Shown here piece after piece: positions 13,930 to 18,303 of a stretch of 18,303 bases of DNA. A program made the translations under genes and the position numbers. Source of the DNA: Rhodospirillales bacterium (GTDB lineage: Bacteria; Pseudomonadota; Alphaproteobacteria; Acetobacterales; Acetobacteraceae); the NCBI GenBank assembly GCA_025352915.1, contig JANXSA010000600.1, positions 1 through 18,303 of the forward strand, given 5' to 3'. The notes beneath the pieces are model-generated. The model searched no databases, was not told the origin of the DNA, and saw nothing but the letters and a program-made list of their open reading frames with translations. Each line of letters opens with the position of its first letter. Within the stretch, counting starts at the first letter, position 1.

Positions 13930-16900
13930 TCAGTGAAAATCCCGGGACTTCGGCAGCACGCGGACCTCGCGCGGATGCCTGGCGCGAGGGGGTGGTGGTT
14001 CGTCGGCGATATTTGCGGCGTGCGTCTCCGACAATGCCAGGAGGTCGGCGCTACGGTCCTCGATCTCGCGCGCCATCAGGTGGACCACGCCTTCGGGGCT
14101 TCGCTGCATCAGCCCTTCGACCAGCATCAGCCGGGCGGACATCACCGCGGCGCGGAATTCCTCGAACTGGCGCGCCCAGAGCACGACGTTGACGATGCCA
14201 GTCTCGTCTTCGAGGGTGATGAAAATGGCATTGCCGCTGCCGGGCCGCTGGCGCACCAGCACCACCCCGGCCACGCGGGCGCGCCGCCCGTCCGGCAGGG
14301 CGTTGGCCTCGGCGCAGGTCACGACGCGATCCTGGCGAAAGCGCTGCCGCAGCAGGCCCATCGGGTGGCCCTTCAGCGACAGGCGCACCATCTGGTAGTC
14401 GGCCACCACATGCTCGTGCAGCGCCATCTCGGGCAGGGGCTGCGCCACTTCGTCGCCCATCTCGTTGGTTGCCGCGGCGGCGAACAGGGGGAGCGCGTCG
14501 TCATCGGGCAGGCGGCGGACGGCCCACAAGGCTTCGCGGCGGTCGAGGCCGATGGAGCGGAAGGCGTCGGCATCGGCCAGAATCCGCATCGCGCGCGCCG
14601 GCAGGCCGGTGCGGTGCCGCAGCTCCTCGACGCCAGCAAAACCGGCGCCGCGCACCTGTTCGATGCGGCGGCCCCAGGCTTCCGCAAAACCATCGACCTG
14701 GCGAAAGCCGAGGCGCAGGGCGAAGGGGGCGCCCGCCTCCAGCGTGTTGTCCCAGTCGCTGTGATTCACGTCGACCGGGCGCGGCTCGACGCCGCCGTTC
14801 TCCTGCGCCTCGCGCACGATCTGGGCGGGGGCGTAGAAACCCATCGGCTGGGCGTTCAGCAGGGCGCAGGCAAAGGCGGCAGGGTGGTGGCATTTCAGAT
14901 ACGACGATATATAGACCAATTTTGCAAAAGACGCAGCGTGACTCTCGGGAAAACCGTAGCTGCCGAAGCCCTTGATCTGGTCGAAGCAGCGCTGGGCGAA
15001 TTCCCGTTCGTAGCCGCGCGCGACCATCCGGCCGACCATCTTGCTTTCGAACGAGCCGATGGTACCGACATTGCGGAAGGTCGCCATGGCGCGGCGCAGG
15101 CCGTTCGCCTCGCGATCGTTGAACTCGGCGGCAACCATGGCCAGCTTCATCGCCTGTTCCTGGAACAGCGGCACGCCCTCGGTCTTCGCCAGCACCTCCC
15201 GGAGCTCATCCGGGTCATGCGGCGGGGCGGGCGAGGGGTAGTCGGGCTTCTCCAGCTTGTTCCGCCGGCGCAGATATGGATGCACCATGTCGCCCTGGAT
15301 CGGGCCGGGGCGGACGATCGCCACCTGGATCACCAGGTCGTAGAAGCGGCGCGGCTTGAGGCGCGGCAGCATGTTCATCTGGGCCCGGCTCTCGACCTGG
15401 AACACGCCGAGCGATTTTCCCGCGCACAGCATGTCATAGGTCGGCCCATCCTCGCGCGGCACGTCGGCCAGGCCCCAGTCGATGGCCTCGTGCTGGCGCA
15501 GCAGCTCGAACGCCTTGCGGATGCAGGTGAGCATGCCGAGCGCCAGCACATCGACCTTCATCAGGCCGAGCGCGTCGATGTCGTCCTTGTCCCATTCGAT
15601 GAAGGTGCGGTCGGGCATCGCCCCGTTGCCGACCGGCACCATCTCGTCCAGCCGCCCGCGCGCCAGGATGAAGCCGCCGACATGCTGGGAGAGGTGGCGC
15701 GGGAATCCCAGCAGGCGTTCGGCGAAACCGGTGGCGCGGCTGATCTCGGGATTGTCGGGATCGAGCCCCGCTTGCCGCACCCGCTCCGGCCCCAGGCTGC
15801 CGCCCCAGCTGCCCCATTGCATCCCGGCCAGCCGCGCGGTGATGTCCTCGGTCAGGCCGAGCACGCGGCCGGCCTCGCGGATCGCGCTGCGCGGGCGGTA
15901 ATGGATCACGGTGCCCGCCAGGGCCGCGCGGTGACGGCCATAGGTGGCGTAGATCCACTGGATCACCTCCTCGCGCCGCTCATGCTCGAAATCGACGTCG
16001 ATGTCCGGCGGTTCGCGGCGCTCCTCGGAGATGAAGCGCGCGAACAGCACGTCGTTCTCCGCCGGATCGACGGCGGTAATGCCGAGCACAAAACACACGG
16101 CCGAATTGGCCGCCGAGCCGCGCCCCTGGCACAGAATGCCGCTTCTGTCGGCGAAGGCGACGATTTGCTGGATCGTCAAGAAGTAGCGCGCGTAGTCCAG
16201 CTTGGCGATCAGGGCGAGTTCCTGGTCCAGCAGCGCCGTCACCTTGGCCGGCACGCCTTCGGGATAGCGACGATGCGCGCCCTGGCGAGTCAGCTCGGCC
16301 AGCCAGTCCTGCGCGTCCCAGCCCGGCGGCACCGGCTCGTCAGGGTATTCGTGCTTCAGCTCGCCGAGGTCGAAGCCGATACGGGCCAGCAGGTGTTGGG
16401 TTTCCTCGATCGCCTCCGGTGCGTCGCGGAACAGCCGCGCCATCTCGGCGGGTGGCTTGAGGTGGCGTTCGGCGTTGGCCTCCAGCACTCGACCGGCGGC
16501 CTCGATGGTGGTGCCCTCGCGGATACAGGTCAGCATGTCCTGGAGATCGCGCTGGGCCGGCGAGTCGTAGAGCGCGTCATTGACCGCCAGCAGCTTCACG
16601 CCCGCCGCGCCCGCCATGTCGCGCAGCCGCGCCAGCCGCCGCCGGTCGTCGCCGCGCCGGTGCATCGCAGCCCCAAGCCACACCGCGCCTGGTGCTGCCG
16701 CGCGCAGCCGGGCAAGCACGGCCGGGGTCGCCCGATCCGGCAGCACCACCAGCAGCAGCAGCCCGGTGGCATCGGCCAGCAGGTCGGCCAGATGCAGGAT
16801 GCAGTCGCCCTTGCGCGCCCGCCGATTGCCCAGGGTCAGCAGCCGGCACAGCCGTCCCCAGCCGGCGCGGTCGGCGGGATAGGCGATGATATCCGGGGTG

Positions 16901-17247
16901 CCGTCGGCAAAGACCAGGCGGGCGCCGGTCGCCAGGCGAAACCCCTTCGCCATCGCCTTCATCTGTTCGGCGGTGAAGGGCAGATCGGCGAAGGCCGAGT
17001 TTTCCACCCAGATATACTCGCCCGGCGACCCGCCCTCGCGCAGCCGCTCCGGCGCCGGCAGCCCATCCTCGCGCAGGGCGCGCAGCGTGGCCCAGGCGCG
17101 CACCACCCCCGCCAGCGTGTTGCGGTCGGCAATGCCCAGCCCGGTATGCCCCAGCAGCAGCGCCGTCAGCACCATGTTCGAGCCCGGCGAAGCGCCGCGC
17201 AGGAACGAAAAATTCGTCGCGGCGGCGAGTTCGGCGTAGGAAGTCAC
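13930..17247 (-). CDS. dnaE2: Error-prone DNA polymerase III alpha subunit DnaE2 (ImuC)
   Basis: The 1105-residue protein is the polymerase of the damage-induced ImuA-ImuB-DnaE2 mutasome, which copies past DNA lesions. The N-terminal PHP domain opens with SYAELAAATNFSFLRGASPG. The palm has LCQGRGSAANSAVCFVLGI and PPDIDVDFEHERRE with catalytic Asp417 and Asp419, so it should be active. Further on are the helix-hairpin-helix region and a C-terminal OB fold (IFITLEDETGIVNVVLW), ending PKSRDFH as usual for DnaE2. I chose GTG 17247, which puts SYAEL at residue 3; the frame stays open to 17301 but that part is repeat sequence. It lies 136 bases after imuB on the same strand. Confidence 0.93.
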   Translation of the reverse strand: MTSYAELAAATNFSFLRGASPGSNMVLTALLLGHTGLGIADRNTLAGVVRAWATLRALREDGLPAPERLREGGSPGEYIWVENSAFADLPFTAEQMKAMAKGFRLATGARLVFADGTPDIIAYPADRAGWGRLCRLLTLGNRRARKGDCILHLADLLADATGLLLLVVLPDRATPAVLARLRAAAPGAVWLGAAMHRRGDDRRRLARLRDMAGAAGVKLLAVNDALYDSPAQRDLQDMLTCIREGTTIEAAGRVLEANAERHLKPPAEMARLFRDAPEAIEETQHLLARIGFDLGELKHEYPDEPVPPGWDAQDWLAELTRQGAHRRYPEGVPAKVTALLDQELALIAKLDYARYFLTIQQIVAFADRSGILCQGRGSAANSAVCFVLGITAVDPAENDVLFARFISEERREPPDIDVDFEHERREEVIQWIYATYGRHRAALAGTVIHYRPRSAIREAGRVLGLTEDITARLAGMQWGSWGGSLGPERVRQAGLDPDNPEISRATGFAERLLGFPRHLSQHVGGFILARGRLDEMVPVGNGAMPDRTFIEWDKDDIDALGLMKVDVLALGMLTCIRKAFELLRQHEAIDWGLADVPREDGPTYDMLCAGKSLGVFQVESRAQMNMLPRLKPRRFYDLVIQVAIVRPGPIQGDMVHPYLRRRNKLEKPDYPSPAPPHDPDELREVLAKTEGVPLFQEQAMKLAMVAAEFNDREANGLRRAMATFRNVGTIGSFESKMVGRMVARGYEREFAQRCFDQIKGFGSYGFPESHAASFAKLVYISSYLKCHHPAAFACALLNAQPMGFYAPAQIVREAQENGGVEPRPVDVNHSDWDNTLEAGAPFALRLGFRQVDGFAEAWGRRIEQVRGAGFAGVEELRHRTGLPARAMRILADADAFRSIGLDRREALWAVRRLPDDDALPLFAAAATNEMGDEVAQPLPEMALHEHVVADYQMVRLSLKGHPMGLLRQRFRQDRVVTCAEANALPDGRRARVAGVVLVRQRPGSGNAIFITLEDETGIVNVVLWARQFEEFRAAVMSARLMLVEGLMQRSPEGVVHLMAREIEDRSADLLALSETHAANIADEPPPPRARHPREVRVLPKSRDFH

Positions 17248-17248
17248 A

Positions 17249-17300
17249 GGAAGATTCTTCTTTTTTGTGAACAAAAAAGAAGCAAAAAAAACTTCATCCA
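17249..17300 (-). repeat. AT-rich palindromic repeat, copy 3 (inverted)
   Basis: A 12-bp stem (CTTCTTTTTTGT 17257-17268 with ACAAAAAAGAAG 17271-17282) is followed by CAAAAAAAACTTCATCC. It begins one base from the dnaE2 GTG, so the hairpin would lie in the dnaE2 leader RNA. It forms an inverted pair with copy 4 over about 27 bases. Confidence 0.85.
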
Positions 17301-17327
17301 TGCGCTGATGGGAACGCCCGTCTTAAA

Positions 17328-17383
17328 TTGATAAAGTTTTTTTGCTTCTTTTTGTTCACAAAAAGAAGATTCTTTCTTCCTTC
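17328..17383 (+). repeat. AT-rich palindromic repeat, copy 4 (direct)
   Basis: An ATTGATAAAGTTTTTTTG lead-in precedes an 11-bp stem (CTTCTTTTTGT 17345-17355 with ACAAAAAGAAG 17358-17368) and GATTCTTTCTTCC. It matches copy 2 at 548-600 and, inverted, copy 3. It ends exactly at the imuB stop codon. Confidence 0.85.
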
Positions 17384-18303
17384 TCATGCGAACAACCCGT
17401 GCAAGAACCAGCGCGGCGCCGCGTCCTCGCCATGCAGCCCAGCGCGGAACACCCAGAACCGATGCCCCGCGGTATCTTCCACGCGGTAATAGTCGCGCAC
17501 CGGCGTGTCGGCGTCGCGCCACCATTCCCGCCCGATCCGCTCCGGCCCCTCGGCGCGGGCGACCTCGTGCACCTGGCCGCGCCAGCGGAAACGCCGGGGC
17601 GCTGCGTCGGGGATTTCCGACACCGTCTCGATCGGCTGCGGCGGCTCGAACAGTTGCAGCGGCCGTGTGGGCGGCTCGCCGGGCTCGGGAAGCCGCCAGG
17701 GCAGGCCGGTGGCGTCGGAGGCCGCCGGCACCGCCCGCACTTCGCGGCGCGGATCATGGGTGTCCCGACGCACGAAGCGCAGCACGCGGTCGCGGCCAAA
17801 GCGGACGGACAGCCGGTCGACCAGCTCGGCGACGCTTTCGTCCTCGGTGCCGCGCCCGTCCAATTGGCCCTGGCCGCGCGGCATCGGCTCGCACAGCGAC
17901 ACCTCGAGCCGGATGGCATCGAAGCCGAGGCCGGGGTCGAAGCCGGGGTCGAGAGGATCGGCCAGCGCCGCCACCTGCTCGCGCCACAGCCGCAACAGGG
18001 CGGGCAGGTCGCGCGACGGCCGGCCGGTTTCCAGCGCCACATGACGCACGTGGCCATCGACGCGAAAGAACGCCAGCTCGAAGCGCCGCCCGCCCTCGCC
18101 CCGCCGCTCCAGCATGCCGGCCGCCTCGCGGATCAATGCCTCCACCACCACCTCCAGCGAGCCGGCATCGACCAGGGGCTCGGCAAACTGCCGCTCCGCC
18201 AGGCAGTCGGGCGGGCGGCGCAACGGGGTGATGTGCCGGTCCTCGCGCCCCAAAACAGCGTGCAGCCGCGTAACCAGGGCCGCCCCGAAACGAGCCGCGA
18301 TCG
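17384..18303 (-). CDS. imuB: ImuB, inactive Y-family polymerase of the mutasome (5' end outside window)
   Basis: The 305 visible residues are the C-terminal part of ImuB; the frame is open to the window edge (AARFGAALVTRLHAVLGRED, then ITPLRR). ImuB is a catalytically dead Y-family relative that recruits DnaE2 to the sliding clamp. Visible parts are the little-finger-like region (GMLERRGEGGRRFELAFFRV), a FGRDRVLRF segment, a PLQLFEPPQPIE stretch around 17640-17660 that may include the clamp-binding motif, and a C-terminus (WRGQVHEVARAEGPERIGRE, then DYYRVED and WFLHGLFA) typical of the family. Expected imuA and the LexA site would lie beyond the window. Confidence 0.9.
   Translation of the reverse strand, partial: IAARFGAALVTRLHAVLGREDRHITPLRRPPDCLAERQFAEPLVDAGSLEVVVEALIREAAGMLERRGEGGRRFELAFFRVDGHVRHVALETGRPSRDLPALLRLWREQVAALADPLDPGFDPGLGFDAIRLEVSLCEPMPRGQGQLDGRGTEDESVAELVDRLSVRFGRDRVLRFVRRDTHDPRREVRAVPAASDATGLPWRLPEPGEPPTRPLQLFEPPQPIETVSEIPDAAPRRFRWRGQVHEVARAEGPERIGREWWRDADTPVRDYYRVEDTAGHRFWVFRAGLHGEDAAPRWFLHGLFA

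Noticed and set aside
17248..17301. Longer dnaE2 start at 17301
   Set aside because: The extra 18 residues (MDEVFFASFLFTKKKNLP) are encoded by the palindromic repeat and do not belong to the family's N-terminus.
13933..17331. 1132-codon open frame on the + strand
   Set aside because: It is exactly antisense to dnaE2, which has clear domains and catalytic residues. The frame stays open because of high GC.
17248..17383. LexA (SOS) box in the imuB-dnaE2 gap
   Set aside because: GTTC and GAAC words occur only as parts of the palindromes, without the GTTC-N7-GTTC or GAAC-N7-GTTC spacing expected in alphaproteobacteria.

Overview
The window looks like chromosomal DNA of a GC-rich alphaproteobacterium, most likely of the family Acetobacteraceae. 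This is inferred from codon use, from an imuB-dnaE2 mutasome, from a tripartite tricarboxylate transporter (TTT), from a basic Pro/Arg-rich small protein of a type I associate with that family, and from several families of short palindromic repeats. No taxonomic search was possible.

Layout. (1) Positions 1-1350, + strand: the C-terminus of acetyl-CoA synthetase, a 298-bp gap full of repeats, and a metallophosphoesterase. (2) 1351-2163: repeats and a small basic protein that may be translated from a leaderless mRNA. (3) 2203-2367, - strand: a lone Flp-type pilin. (4) 2502-6172, - strand: an operon encoding a GrdB/PrdB-like protein with Cys where relatives have selenocysteine, a CaiB/BaiF CoA-transferase, a broken thiol-dioxygenase gene fused to crotonase remnants, and a SapC-family protein. 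(5) 6426-10311, + strand, divergent from (4): tctC-tctB-tctA and a PHP-domain phosphoesterase whose start overlaps the tctA stop. (6) 10345-12240, - strand: a membrane Ser/Thr kinase, possibly preceded by a 9-codon leader peptide. (7) 12429-13797, + strand: a deazaflavin-type (Ddn-like) oxidoreductase and a YghU-like glutathione transferase. (8) 13930 to the window end, - strand: dnaE2 and the C-terminal part of imuB, separated by an inverted pair of AT-rich palindromes.

The most interesting block is 2502-10311. Two divergent operons combine a three-part carboxylate importer with CoA-transfer, a GrdB-like dithiol protein and thiol-dioxygenase functions. I infer a module for taking up and breaking down an unidentified, possibly sulfur-containing, organic acid. 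The dioxygenase gene carries a one-base frameshift and reads into crotonase sequence that lacks its middle, so part of the pathway appears to have decayed, unless the frameshift is a sequencing error.

At least three repeat families occur in the gaps: AT-rich palindromes arranged as inverted pairs, a GGGGTCAAGGGGCC hairpin element, and CTGGGCTCCGCCCAG hairpins. I saw no tRNA, rRNA, CRISPR array, insertion sequence or integrase.
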